The translations under genes were made by a program, and so were the position numbers. From assembly GCA_038125725.1 (NCBI GenBank), contig JAYPEK010000076.1, positions 1-14,352 on the forward strand: a stretch of 14,352 bases of DNA, read 5' to 3'. Below, one piece after another: positions 1 to 7,511 of this stretch. The stretch's first letter is position 1, and every line of letters begins with the position of its first letter. A model generated the notes under the pieces. The model was given only the letters and a program-made list of their open reading frames with translations, made no database searches and had not been told where the DNA came from. This stretch comes from TMED8 sp038125725. Its GTDB lineage: Bacteria; Pseudomonadota; Alphaproteobacteria; Rhodospirillales; Casp-alpha2.

Positions 1-102
1 AGATCCTCCGTTAGAATACAGGCTCAGGCGTCCCAAATGTTTTGATGACGGACAAAAGTGTGTTTATATAATGAATTTCATAATGCTACCGTGGAACAAC
101 GC

Positions 103-2451
103 TCACGCCTCGGCTCGGCACCAGTCCAGCCACATGCCACGTAGAAGGCCCGCGAATGCGGCGGCGAAGGGTTCGGCGTCGCAAACCGGCGAAGACGCCA
201 TGCGCTCGCGCAGCCCTTGCCGCAGTTCGGCCAGGCGCTCCGGTTCTCCGGCAAGCCCGGCGGCGATATCGACGTAATCATTGCGCTCGGCGCCGACCAG
301 TTCCGTCAGCCCAAGCGTCGTCAAAAAGCTGAGTGAATGGCGGCTGGCGAAGGTATCACCGGGCAAGGTAATCACCGGCACCCCCATCCAAAGCGCCTCC
401 AGCGTCGTCATGCCACCGGAATAGGGAAATGGATCGAGCGCGATATCGGTACGATTATACGCCGCCAGCAGATCGCGATGCGGCGACGAATCCTCCAGGA
501 TCAGGCGGTGCTCCGCGATTCCGCGCGCGGCAAACAAGGACCGAACCCGTTCACTGTTGGAGGCGGAGGTCATGCCGCGATACTTCAACAACAGGCGCGA
601 TTCCGGGCAGCGCGCCAGGACATCCGCCCACAGGTCCAGCACATCGGCGTTGAGCTTGGACGGATTGTTGAAACTGGCAAAGGTGACGAAACCATTCTCG
701 CGGAATGGCGGCGGTCCGACGTCCGGCGCATAGTCGGGGGCTTCGTAACAGAGCCAACTATCGGGCATGCGTCGGATGGTCTCGCTGTAGAAACCCTCTT
801 CGTCCTCGCGTGTCGAATGAATGTCCGAAACCAGATAGTCGATGGCGTCGAGCCCCGAGGTCGCCGCATATCCGGCCCATTCGACCTGAACCGGTGCAGG
901 CTTGCGGGCAAATACCGACATGCGGTTGCGGCCGGTATGGCCGGCGAGGTCGACCAGGATGTCGATGCCATCGGCCACGACCCGTTCGGCCAGTTCCTCG
1001 TCGGAAAGCTCGCGGGCATCGCACCATACATCTGTCGCGGCCTTGATCCGCGCCGTCATGTCATCGTCTTTCCTGCCCGAATAGGCATGGGTCTCAAACT
1101 GTGCCTTCGGCAGGTTCTCAAGCAATCCGACAACGAAATAGCCGACCGGATGACGGCCCAGGTCCGACGAAACGAAACCGACCTTCAAGCGCCGGTCGGG
1201 GTCGGGATCATTGGCATGCGCTGGCCAGAGTCCGCGCAGCGGGCGCCCATGATGTTCCTCCCACTCCCGATGCAGATCGAAGTGCGAACGCTTGTCATGG
1301 CCGGGCCGGTAGAGCTCCGTGAACAGGAGATTGCTCCGTGCCTCCGCGAAGTCGGGTTTGATCGCCAGAGCGGCGCGGTAGCTGGCAACGGCCTCGTCCA
1401 ACTGGCCCAGTTCCACATAGGCGGTTCCGAGGCTGAAATGCACCTCTTCGTCGTCGGGACTTGCCTCAAGCGCCCGTTCGATGGTGAGTGCCACCTCGTC
1501 GACCTTGCCCTGGTCGCGCAGCGCGTTGCAAAGGTTGAAACAAGCCGCCGTGTAATCCGGCTTGATCTCCAACGCTCTGCGGAAACTCGCGATGGCCTGA
1601 TCGCGCTCGCCGATCTCGCGCAGGGCGAGACCGAGATCGCGATGGATCTCGGCGTCGTCGGGCGTCAGGGCCAAAGCATCCTGGAAACAGCGGATGGCTT
1701 CGCGGGGGTCGTCAAGTTTCAAGAACGCCGATCCGAGATTGTAGATCGCCTCCGCATGTCGCGGGTTGATCTTGATAGCGGCGCGGTAGCTCGCGATGGC
1801 GCTCTTCGGATTATCCATCGCCTTCAAAGCGTTGCCGAGGTTGTTGTGCGCTTCGGCGAAATCCGGCCTTGCGGAAATGGCCTTGCGGAAGCAAACTGCC
1901 GCTTTTTCTTGATCCTCCCATTCCTGATAGACGATGCCGAGATTGTAATGGGCATCGGGAAAATCCGGTCGAACGGCAAGGGCCGCGTGAAAACTGACAG
2001 CGGCGGCATCGAGTTCACCGCGCTCACGGAGCACATTTCCTAAGTTATTGTGGGCCTCGGCATAGTCGGGCTTCAGTGCGATGGCCTTGCGGAAATTCTC
2101 GGCCGCGCCGTCGGGATCGCCGTTTCCCTGACGGATGATCCCGAGATTGTAATGGGCCTCGGCGTAATCCGGCTTCACCGACAGCGCCTTGGTGATCAGT
2201 TCGACAGCCGCGTCGGGATTCCCTGCCTGGCCGCAAAGAACGCCGAACAGGTGGAGGGCGACGGGATGCTCGGGATTTCCGGCAAGGATTTCGCGATAGC
2301 AACGTTCGGCCTCGGCAAAACGGCCGGCACCATGGTGGTGCAGCGCCGCGGCAAGCGCATCTCCGCTTTGTCCAGGCGGCTGAACACGGCCCGATCCCCT
2401 TGCCGCTTTCGTGGCCAATTTGCGTTGGCGCCGTTTTTCAGCCCTGTTCAT
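103..2451 (-). CDS. TPR protein with C-terminal O-GlcNAc transferase (SPINDLY/GT41-like) domain
   Basis: Predicted cytoplasmic glycosyltransferase of the OGT/SPINDLY class, which moves a sugar from a nucleotide sugar to protein side chains. From the chosen start it has 782 residues. After a basic N-terminus (MNRAEKRRQRK) come ten consecutive 34-residue TPRs (about 28-367), many with the A-E-A-H-x-N-L-G core and P-D ends. The catalytic GT-B domain covers about 422-782. SSDLGRHP (428-435) matches the SSDFGNHP region of human OGT. FNNPSKLN (594-601) places K599 where OGT has its essential UDP-binding lysine. SGGMTTLEALWMGVPVITLP (678-697) matches the nucleotide-binding segment. The start at 2451 is chosen because the two other TPR enzymes here begin with the same MNR signature; an in-frame ATG at 2550 would add 33 residues. 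Neither start has a clear Shine-Dalgarno. The acceptor and sugar are unknown. Confidence 0.9.
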   Translation of the reverse strand: MNRAEKRRQRKLATKAARGSGRVQPPGQSGDALAAALHHHGAGRFAEAERCYREILAGNPEHPVALHLFGVLCGQAGNPDAAVELITKALSVKPDYAEAHYNLGIIRQGNGDPDGAAENFRKAIALKPDYAEAHNNLGNVLRERGELDAAAVSFHAALAVRPDFPDAHYNLGIVYQEWEDQEKAAVCFRKAISARPDFAEAHNNLGNALKAMDNPKSAIASYRAAIKINPRHAEAIYNLGSAFLKLDDPREAIRCFQDALALTPDDAEIHRDLGLALREIGERDQAIASFRRALEIKPDYTAACFNLCNALRDQGKVDEVALTIERALEASPDDEEVHFSLGTAYVELGQLDEAVASYRAALAIKPDFAEARSNLLFTELYRPGHDKRSHFDLHREWEEHHGRPLRGLWPAHANDPDPDRRLKVGFVSSDLGRHPVGYFVVGLLENLPKAQFETHAYSGRKDDDMTARIKAATDVWCDARELSDEELAERVVADGIDILVDLAGHTGRNRMSVFARKPAPVQVEWAGYAATSGLDAIDYLVSDIHSTREDEEGFYSETIRRMPDSWLCYEAPDYAPDVGPPPFRENGFVTFASFNNPSKLNADVLDLWADVLARCPESRLLLKYRGMTSASNSERVRSLFAARGIAEHRLILEDSSPHRDLLAAYNRTDIALDPFPYSGGMTTLEALWMGVPVITLPGDTFASRHSLSFLTTLGLTELVGAERNDYVDIAAGLAGEPERLAELRQGLRERMASSPVCDAEPFAAAFAGLLRGMWLDWCRAEA

Positions 2452-2619
2452 TGTCATCTGTTCGACGCGGATTCGCTCGATTTGCGGCTGGCCTACGCCA
2501 GCATGGATTTCGGGCACTTTGGCCGGAACGGCATTGGCGACGCAAGCCATACTTTCGCCACAGGTTCCGTGCTAGGCTGACAGCGAAGACCAGGTTACTG
2601 AAAGGAGACGGGTTCCACC

Positions 2620-3012
2620 GTGCAGAAACCAACGCGAAAATTCGTTCGTTCCGTTTTTCTTTATTCCCGGCAAGGTCTTTTGGCCATGATGTTCGCGGTT
2701 GCAGTCGCATCCAACGCGCCTTCGGCGTTGGCACAAGGCAAGACCTCGGCGCAATGCGGGCATGAGTTCGACCAATGCCAGACGCGCTGCAACACCGATT
2801 TCAAGGACGATGCCGCCAGCCGCGCCCCCTGCGTGGCCAAATGTTCGGGGCTCTACGCCGCCTGCGACGCCGGCGTTGCCTATGAAAAGGCCAGGCCCTG
2901 GCTGGAAGAGCAGGCTGAGAAAACCAAACGTTTCTTCGATGAATTGCTGAAAAAGTACGATCAGGAAACGCCGCCCGATCCGCAGAAGAAAACCGACAAG
3001 AACAGCATCTGA
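2620..3012 (+). CDS. Small exported six-cysteine protein with twin CX3C motif
   Basis: A 130-residue protein of unknown function. The GTG start is preceded by AAAGGAGA at 2601-2608. A basic N-terminus and a hydrophobic stretch (about 19-31) end in SALA-QG, giving a likely signal peptidase I site after residue 38, so the mature protein is probably periplasmic. The mature part has six cysteines (46, 53, 57, 71, 75, 82) in the mirror-symmetric spacing C-X6-C-X3-C-X13-C-X3-C-X6-C, which suggests a helical hairpin closed by disulfides. A charged, helix-prone tail (about 84-116) and a lysine- and proline-rich end follow. It is divergent from the OGT-like gene and lies 57 bases before the methyltransferase, so cotranscription with the latter is possible. 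I recognise no family by name. Confidence is high that it is a gene and exported, low for any role. Confidence 0.8.
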   Translation: MQKPTRKFVRSVFLYSRQGLLAMMFAVAVASNAPSALAQGKTSAQCGHEFDQCQTRCNTDFKDDAASRAPCVAKCSGLYAACDAGVAYEKARPWLEEQAEKTKRFFDELLKKYDQETPPDPQKKTDKNSI

Positions 3013-3069
3013 TCTGGCCCGGCGGTACGGCTCCGGTTACCATGGCCGGACAACGGAAAAGCTGTTCTC

Positions 3070-3741
3070 ATGACACAATATTCGCGCCAATCCCCGAGCC
3101 CCCGCTATCAGGAACTCCTTCGCTATTACCAGGAGATGCACGAAAAGGGCGCGGTGGATCAGAACATCGCGGCGGAAAAAACCTTCGACGGGCGCAGCCT
3201 GTTCAAACACGCCACGAATATCCAGAAAATCATCGAAATTCTTGGAGCGCGAACACTGCTGGATTATGGATCGGGCAAAGGCACCCAGTACGGTCCCAAC
3301 ACCATTCAGTTGCCGGATGGCAGGAGCTTCCCGGATATTCCAAGCTATTGGGGCGTCGAGACGATTACCTGCTTCGATCCGGGCCACGAACCGTTCAGCC
3401 AACTGCCCGAAGGGAAGTTCGACGGCGTCATCACTACCGACGTTCTGGAACACTGCCCCAAGGAAGATATCGGATGGATATTGGACGAGATATTCGGCTA
3501 CGCCACGGACTTCGTCTATCTGAATGTCGCCTGCTATGCAGCAGCGAAGACCCTTCCCAATGGCGAGAATGCCCACTGCACCCTGGAAGAGCCGGACTGG
3601 TGGTCAACATTGTTCGGCGAACAGGTCAGAAAGAAGCCGGGCCTCCGGTTTTTTGCAGCGTACGACGTGCCGCAGAAAGATGCGGACGGAAGAACCTCCA
3701 TCGTCACGGTCATGCATCGGGGCAAGTGGAGCGACGGTTAA
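3070..3741 (+). CDS. Class I SAM-dependent methyltransferase
   Basis: A 223-residue soluble protein with the Rossmann fold signature of class I methyltransferases. Motif I is LLDYGSGKGTQY (63-74), which binds S-adenosylmethionine. An acidic residue after a beta strand (CFDPG, 101-105) fits the ribose-binding position. FDGVITTDVLEHCPKEDI (117-134) matches the family's motif with DVLEH near the active site. The insert between motif I and CFDPG (about 75-98) is longer than in minimal members. There is no signal peptide or membrane segment. The ATG at 3070 has only a weak purine-rich stretch upstream. It is followed after 88 bases by a GT8-like glycosyltransferase on the same strand, so the substrate may be a sugar or a glycan precursor; the sequence does not show which. 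Small-molecule or protein methylation remain possible. Confidence 0.82.
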   Translation: MTQYSRQSPSPRYQELLRYYQEMHEKGAVDQNIAAEKTFDGRSLFKHATNIQKIIEILGARTLLDYGSGKGTQYGPNTIQLPDGRSFPDIPSYWGVETITCFDPGHEPFSQLPEGKFDGVITTDVLEHCPKEDIGWILDEIFGYATDFVYLNVACYAAAKTLPNGENAHCTLEEPDWWSTLFGEQVRKKPGLRFFAAYDVPQKDADGRTSIVTVMHRGKWSDG

Positions 3742-3829
3742 ATCATACGGGTTTCAGCGTGTGTTTGCCGGGTCGTGCGACTAGTATGAGGCATTGCCGC
3801 AAGCACGCTCCAATTTCAGGTTTGAGGAC

Positions 3830-4519
3830 ATGATTCGGATCTTCATCGGCTTCGACCCCCGTGAGACGGTCGCCTACCACGTTCTTTCCCACTCCATTCA
3901 CACACGCGCCACCGAACCGGTCACCATCGCACCCTTGATGCTATCGCAGTTGGACGGCCTGATGACGCGCGAGCGAAATCCGCTGCAATCCACCGATTTT
4001 TCCTTTTCGCGATTCCTGACGCCTTATCTTTGCGAGTTTGACGGCTGGGCCCTGTTCATGGACTGCGACATGCTGGTGCTCGACGATATCGCAAAACTTT
4101 GGGCGCTGCGCGACGACAAATACGCCGTCATGTGCGTCAAACACGACCATGTCCCGGAAGAGGAAACCAAGTTCCTGGGCGCAACTCAGACCAAATACGA
4201 AAAGAAGAACTGGTCCAGCGTCATGCTGTTCAATTGCGCCAAGTGCCAGGCGCTGACCCCGGACTACGTCAACGAAGCCTCGGGCCTCGACTTGCATCGT
4301 TTCAACTGGCTCGGCGACGACAATCTGATCGGCGAAATTCCGCATCAATGGAACCTGCTGGTCGGTTACGATGAGAGCTTGCCTGTGGAACAGGTCGCCA
4401 ATCTGCACTACACCATCGGCGGCCCCTATTTCGACGATTATCACGATACCGACTACGCCAGCGAATGGTTCGCCGAAAAGGACGCGATGCTGCGCTGCGA
4501 CCAGCTCTCGAAAAGCTGA
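3830..4519 (+). CDS. GT8-like glycosyltransferase (GT-A fold, DxD motif)
   Basis: A 229-residue predicted glycosyltransferase. It opens with IRIFIGFDPRE, the first beta strand and nucleotide-sugar loop typical of short bacterial GT-A enzymes. FMDCDML (76-82) supplies the DxD motif (D78, D80) that binds the metal and nucleotide diphosphate. NWSSVMLFNC (127-136) and WLGDDNLIG (160-168) fit the acceptor-side strands, and LHYTIGGPYFDDY (192-204) holds a histidine where GT8 enzymes have a late metal ligand. There are no membrane segments. The ATG at 3830 is preferred because IRIFIGFD is the family's usual beginning. A TTG at 3794 would add 12 residues without a better-placed Shine-Dalgarno. It ends 21 bases from the stop of the convergent sulfotransferase gene. 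Donor and acceptor cannot be read from the sequence. Confidence 0.82.
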   Translation: MIRIFIGFDPRETVAYHVLSHSIHTRATEPVTIAPLMLSQLDGLMTRERNPLQSTDFSFSRFLTPYLCEFDGWALFMDCDMLVLDDIAKLWALRDDKYAVMCVKHDHVPEEETKFLGATQTKYEKKNWSSVMLFNCAKCQALTPDYVNEASGLDLHRFNWLGDDNLIGEIPHQWNLLVGYDESLPVEQVANLHYTIGGPYFDDYHDTDYASEWFAEKDAMLRCDQLSKS

Positions 4520-4540
4520 GCCAGTGCGAGGCGCGATCCT

Positions 4541-5932
4541 TTATTCCGATTCGTCGGCGTAACGCCCCAACGCTTCCCTGAGCGGCGCCAGATGACGCTC
4601 GAACCGGCGCCAGCGGGCCACCGACCGCCGGTGCACCGGTTCGCGCACCTGGGTGGCGCTGGCCGTCATCACCTGGCGTTTGGTGCGATGGAAATCGAGG
4701 CAGGCTTCGTCCCATTCGAGACCGCAGTGACCGATCAATTCCCGCGCTTTTCGCTCTGGTTCGGCGACCACGTCCTCATAGGCGATATCGAGAATCCGGC
4801 CCGGCAGCACCCGATGCCAATGATCCATCAGCCGCCGGTATAGCCGGTAGTAGGCACCGAGTTCGGCGAGGTCGTAACTGAATTCCTGGCCGCGCGGAAA
4901 ATGCAGGGTGAACGCCGATAGGCACGTGTCCAGGGGCGAACGGCGGCAATGGATGATGCGCGCTCGCGGCAAGGCCAACGCAATCAAACCGATGAACAGG
5001 AAATTGCGGGGCATCTTGTCCGTCACGCGGCGCGCCTTGCCGGCATCCCGGACCAACGCGCGGACATAGTCGCGTCCGATGGTTTCGAATCGGCCAGGCG
5101 CGAGCACGCCGGCGCCCTTCGGAAACCCGGAAATATGCTTGGCGACCATCTCGCTCAACGTTTCCAGTTCACCGGCACCGTGCACCGCGTGATGGCTGGC
5201 GAGGATCTGCTCGATAAGCGTCGTCCCCGATCGCGGCATGCCGAGCACGAAGACCGGTCGCTCATCCTCGAAGCCCACCTGTCCGGTACGAGCCATCATG
5301 CCTGAGTCGAAGACGCGCATCAGTTCGTCAACCGCAGCGCGATGAGCGTCGATGTCGAACCGAAGCGTCTTCCGCTTCAAACCATTGGCTTCAGCCAGGA
5401 AGGGAAAGGCATGATCGTAGTCGCCGGCATCTTCCAGCGCCTTGCCGAGTGCGTAGGCAATATGCATGCGGTTCTCATCATCCAGGGCGCCGCTCTGATG
5501 AAGCCGCCGCATTGCTTCGATGTCGGGATCGCTTGCGGCAAAGCGCTTGACCTGGGCCATTTCCTGCCAGGCGCGCGCCGATGCCGGTTGGAGCGTCAGA
5601 ATTTCACGGTAACACTTCTCCGCCCCGGCACTGTCGCCGGTTTGCTTCTTGAGGTTCGCGATATTGCCCAATACCGGGATCGAATTGGGTGCCAAATGCA
5701 ACGCCTTTCCCAGCGCCTCTTCGGCCTTCACGGCATCGCCAAACTCGATATAAGCCCCGCCCAGGTTAGCCCAAGCCGTCGCATTGTCGGGCTGGCCGCG
5801 CAAGACCTCGCGATAGGCTTTGACCGCATCCGGCCAATTGCGCGCGTTCATTGCCAGTGCGGCCCGTTCGGCGGCGGAGCCGCGGTTTTGCTTGGTCGAC
5901 TTCGTCTGCTTGCGGCGCTGCGATCGGTTCAT
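4541..5932 (-). CDS. TPR-sulfotransferase
   Basis: A 463-residue protein with TPR units at about 20-125 and a sulfotransferase domain at about 225-463. The domain carries the 5'-phosphosulfate loop GMPRSGTTLIEQILASH (231-247), which binds PAPS. The 3'-phosphate-binding strand and helix are IIHCRRSPLDTCLSAF (326-341), with R330 and S339 the likely contacts. VREPVHRRSVARW (429-441) is the C-terminal PAPS-contact segment seen in TPR-sulfotransferases. The enzyme should move sulfate from PAPS to a hydroxyl or tyrosine acceptor that is not identifiable here. The ATG at 5932 gives the N-terminus MNRSQRRKQTK, matching the two other TPR enzymes in the window. An upstream TTG at 6004 would start almost on the porin terminator and is unlikely. 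A weak AGG lies seven bases before the ATG. It is convergent with the GT8-like gene. Confidence 0.9.
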   Translation of the reverse strand: MNRSQRRKQTKSTKQNRGSAAERAALAMNARNWPDAVKAYREVLRGQPDNATAWANLGGAYIEFGDAVKAEEALGKALHLAPNSIPVLGNIANLKKQTGDSAGAEKCYREILTLQPASARAWQEMAQVKRFAASDPDIEAMRRLHQSGALDDENRMHIAYALGKALEDAGDYDHAFPFLAEANGLKRKTLRFDIDAHRAAVDELMRVFDSGMMARTGQVGFEDERPVFVLGMPRSGTTLIEQILASHHAVHGAGELETLSEMVAKHISGFPKGAGVLAPGRFETIGRDYVRALVRDAGKARRVTDKMPRNFLFIGLIALALPRARIIHCRRSPLDTCLSAFTLHFPRGQEFSYDLAELGAYYRLYRRLMDHWHRVLPGRILDIAYEDVVAEPERKARELIGHCGLEWDEACLDFHRTKRQVMTASATQVREPVHRRSVARWRRFERHLAPLREALGRYADESE

Positions 5933-6012
5933 GCATCGGCCTGTCGATTTCGGTTCATCGGGCGCGCGAACCGTCAGGGCCGTTTTAAATGATACAGGCC
6001 CCAAAAGGAAGG

Positions 6013-6034
6013 CCGGGGCTCTATCGAGCCCCGG
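6013..6034 (-). terminator. Rho-independent terminator of porin 1
   Basis: A perfect 9-bp stem (CCGGGGCTC with GAGCCCCGG) closes a four-base loop. On the minus strand it is followed by a pyrimidine/T-rich run (CCTTCCTTTT). It lies 49 bases past the porin 1 stop and separates that gene from the sulfotransferase gene downstream on the same strand. Confidence 0.85.
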
Positions 6035-6047
6035 ACCCCTATCGCCG

Positions 6048-6062
6048 GACGGAAAATCCGTC
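6048..6062 (-). other. Accessory hairpin in the 3' UTR of porin 1
   Basis: GACGGA and TCCGTC form a 6-bp stem with a three-base loop between the porin 1 stop and the main terminator. Porin 2 has a hairpin of the same size at the same relative place, so this may be a conserved 3'-end element that protects the mRNA. Confidence 0.5.
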
Positions 6063-6082
6063 AGGCAAACTGGATCTTCAAC

Positions 6083-7183
6083 TTAAAAGTTGAAGGAAGT
6101 TTCCAGAAGGACAACGTCGATGTCCTGGTAGTTGGTGCTGATCGCATCGCTGAAGTCGAAGGTCATGTAGTCCAGCTGGATCTTGCCACCAACCGCATCG
6201 AGCGACTGACCGATACCGATACCATAGGCTTCGCCTTCGTTGCCCTTGGTGGTTTCGTCTTCGGTCTTGTCCCAGTACAGGCTGATGTTGGTGTTGCCGA
6301 GGCTGTTCAGCTTGGCGTCGTAACCAACGACCACGCGGGTGTATTCCGGATCAGCGTTGGTGTTCTCGACATTGTTCTTGCCGTAGTTCACCGAAGCGTG
6401 AATGCCGCTGGAGTGCTTCACCCTGATGGAACCACCCTGGATGTTGTTTCCGCCGCCATCGGCTTCGTACGTAGCGCCGGCACCGACGGTGAGGCCGGCG
6501 ATGGTGCCCGAGTACTTAACGGCGACGGAGCCGCCGCCACCCTGCTCCAGGTCGCCATGCAGCGAGAAGCCGGAGAAGGAGGGCGAGTCGTAACGAACGC
6601 GGTTGGCGTCAGTGCCCGGATCGATGGTGCCGACGAACGAAGCCGCTTCGGTGCCGGAGAAGGCGCCACCGGAGGTGGTCACGTCAACGGCGCTCAGGTA
6701 AGCGGAGGAGTCACCAGCGAACGAACCATAGTGGACGTCGATGGCACCGTCGCCGCCCGGCTCGATGTCACCAATGGACAGGGTGCCCATGGAAGCGCTC
6801 TTGAAGTAGACGTATTCGTACTTCGAAGCATCGTCGGCGGTGGTCGACGCCGCGGCACCGGTGGTGGAACCGAAGCTGTGGCTGTTCTGGTTCTTGGCAA
6901 TGTCCCAACGGATGTAAGCACCCATGGAGACGGACTCGGTCAGCTTGCCTTCGCCGCTGATCCAGACTTCCGAGTTCCCCGAAATGCCGGCGCCCTGGAA
7001 GACCTGGTCATGCGAGCCATCGTCGATGTAGTGAATCGAACGGTGCACGCGACCGGCGAGCTTGATGTCAACTTTGCTGTTACCGGCGCTCACTTTGCCG
7101 CCAGCAACCGCATCAACCGGAGCAGCGAGGGCGAGAAGCGCGCCCGCGGCAACCGAAGCTTTGAGAACGGTTTTGATTTCCAC
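6083..7183 (-). CDS. Outer-membrane porin 1 (Gram-negative porin type)
   Basis: A 366-residue outer-membrane beta-barrel that should form a diffusion channel. A signal peptide covers about 1-27 (KTVLKASVAAGALLALAAPV, then an AVA-GG cleavage site). The mature chain is rich in alternating polar and aromatic residues, with glycine- and aspartate-rich loops. NRVRYDSPSFSGFSL (194-208) is a segment typical of alphaproteobacterial porins. The chain ends in ETSFNF, the terminal aromatic signal read by the BAM complex. The start is GTG, preceded by AAGGAGAG. It is a tandem paralogue of the porin upstream on the same strand and has the same length. The two differ most at about 146-170, possibly the pore-constricting loop, and in the last 60 residues. 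An independent terminator ends each gene, so they are probably separate transcripts. Substrate preference cannot be read. Confidence 0.9.
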   Translation of the reverse strand: MEIKTVLKASVAAGALLALAAPVDAVAGGKVSAGNSKVDIKLAGRVHRSIHYIDDGSHDQVFQGAGISGNSEVWISGEGKLTESVSMGAYIRWDIAKNQNSHSFGSTTGAAASTTADDASKYEYVYFKSASMGTLSIGDIEPGGDGAIDVHYGSFAGDSSAYLSAVDVTTSGGAFSGTEAASFVGTIDPGTDANRVRYDSPSFSGFSLHGDLEQGGGGSVAVKYSGTIAGLTVGAGATYEADGGGNNIQGGSIRVKHSSGIHASVNYGKNNVENTNADPEYTRVVVGYDAKLNSLGNTNISLYWDKTEDETTKGNEGEAYGIGIGQSLDAVGGKIQLDYMTFDFSDAISTNYQDIDVVLLETSFNF

Positions 7184-7195
7184 TTTGGTCTCTCC
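7184..7195 (-). promoter_or_regulatory. Ribosome-binding leader of porin 1, identical to that of porin 2
   Basis: GGAGAGACCAAA directly precedes the GTG start, with the Shine-Dalgarno about eight bases away. The same 12 bases precede the GTG of porin 2 (8613-8624). This shared leader fixes the GTG codon as the start of both genes. Confidence 0.8.
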
Positions 7196-7376
7196 TTAGT
7201 GTTTATTAACCTAATGGGTTGGGTTAACCCGTTAAAAATCGAAAAGTTCAGCCCGAGGTACCAACCATCCGGATGCCGAGATCCCCTTTCGACATTGGCG
7301 ATATTAAGGGTTTCGCACCGGGGATGAAGAAAAAACACCTTCACCGCCAAATTTCTGGCCGCCTTGTTGTATTTTT

Positions 7377-7401
7377 GTCACACGGCGCATTTGCGTCACA
7401 C
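7377..7401 (-). promoter_or_regulatory. Direct repeat upstream of porin 1, possible regulator site
   Basis: On the minus strand GTGTGAC occurs twice, 18 bases apart centre to centre, with CGCA-AA-TGCG between them. It sits about 195-218 bases before the porin 1 start and just after the porin 2 terminator. Tandem direct repeats of this spacing suit a dimeric response regulator such as OmpR-type proteins. No regulator can be assigned. Confidence 0.3.
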
Positions 7402-7447
7402 TTCTCCGGCGGAACAGTCCAGCCTCTCATGCCCCAGTTCAAAAGAA

Positions 7448-7470
7448 ACCGGGCCCGACAGGGCCCCGGT
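7448..7470 (-). terminator. Rho-independent terminator of porin 2
   Basis: ACCGGGCCC and GGGCCCCGGT pair as a 9-bp stem with one bulged C and a four-base loop. On the minus strand it is followed by TTTCTTTTGA. It lies about 40 bases past the porin 2 stop. Confidence 0.85.
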
Positions 7471-7477
7471 CAAGGTT

Positions 7478-7492
7478 CCGGCACGATGCCGG
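7478..7492 (-). other. Accessory hairpin in the 3' UTR of porin 2
   Basis: CCGGCA and TGCCGG form a 6-bp stem with a three-base loop between the porin 2 stop and its main terminator, mirroring the arrangement after porin 1 although the sequence differs. Confidence 0.5.
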
Positions 7493-7511
7493 TTTGCTCT
7501 GTTGATCAGGC

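Noticed and set aside
71..81. Small dyad ATGAA-T-TTCAT past the OGT-like gene
   Set aside because: Five-base arms in AT-rich DNA are expected by chance, and there is no stable stem or clear T-run for a terminator.
337..2043. Long plus-strand ORF (568 codons) opposite the OGT-like gene
   Set aside because: It has no domain character and mirrors the codon bias of the TPR gene; the minus strand shows clear TPR and GT41 motifs.
1351..2370. Apparent 102-base tandem repetition
   Set aside because: It is the coding DNA of ten 34-residue TPRs, diverged at base level, not a CRISPR array or satellite repeat.
4520..4540. Shared bidirectional terminator between the convergent GT8-like and sulfotransferase genes
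   Set aside because: No convincing hairpin could be drawn in the 21-base gap.
6398..7327. Plus-strand ORFs opposite the two porins (also 7827-8411)
   Set aside because: The porins have signal peptides, terminal aromatic residues and terminators on the minus strand; the opposite frames are low-complexity shadows.
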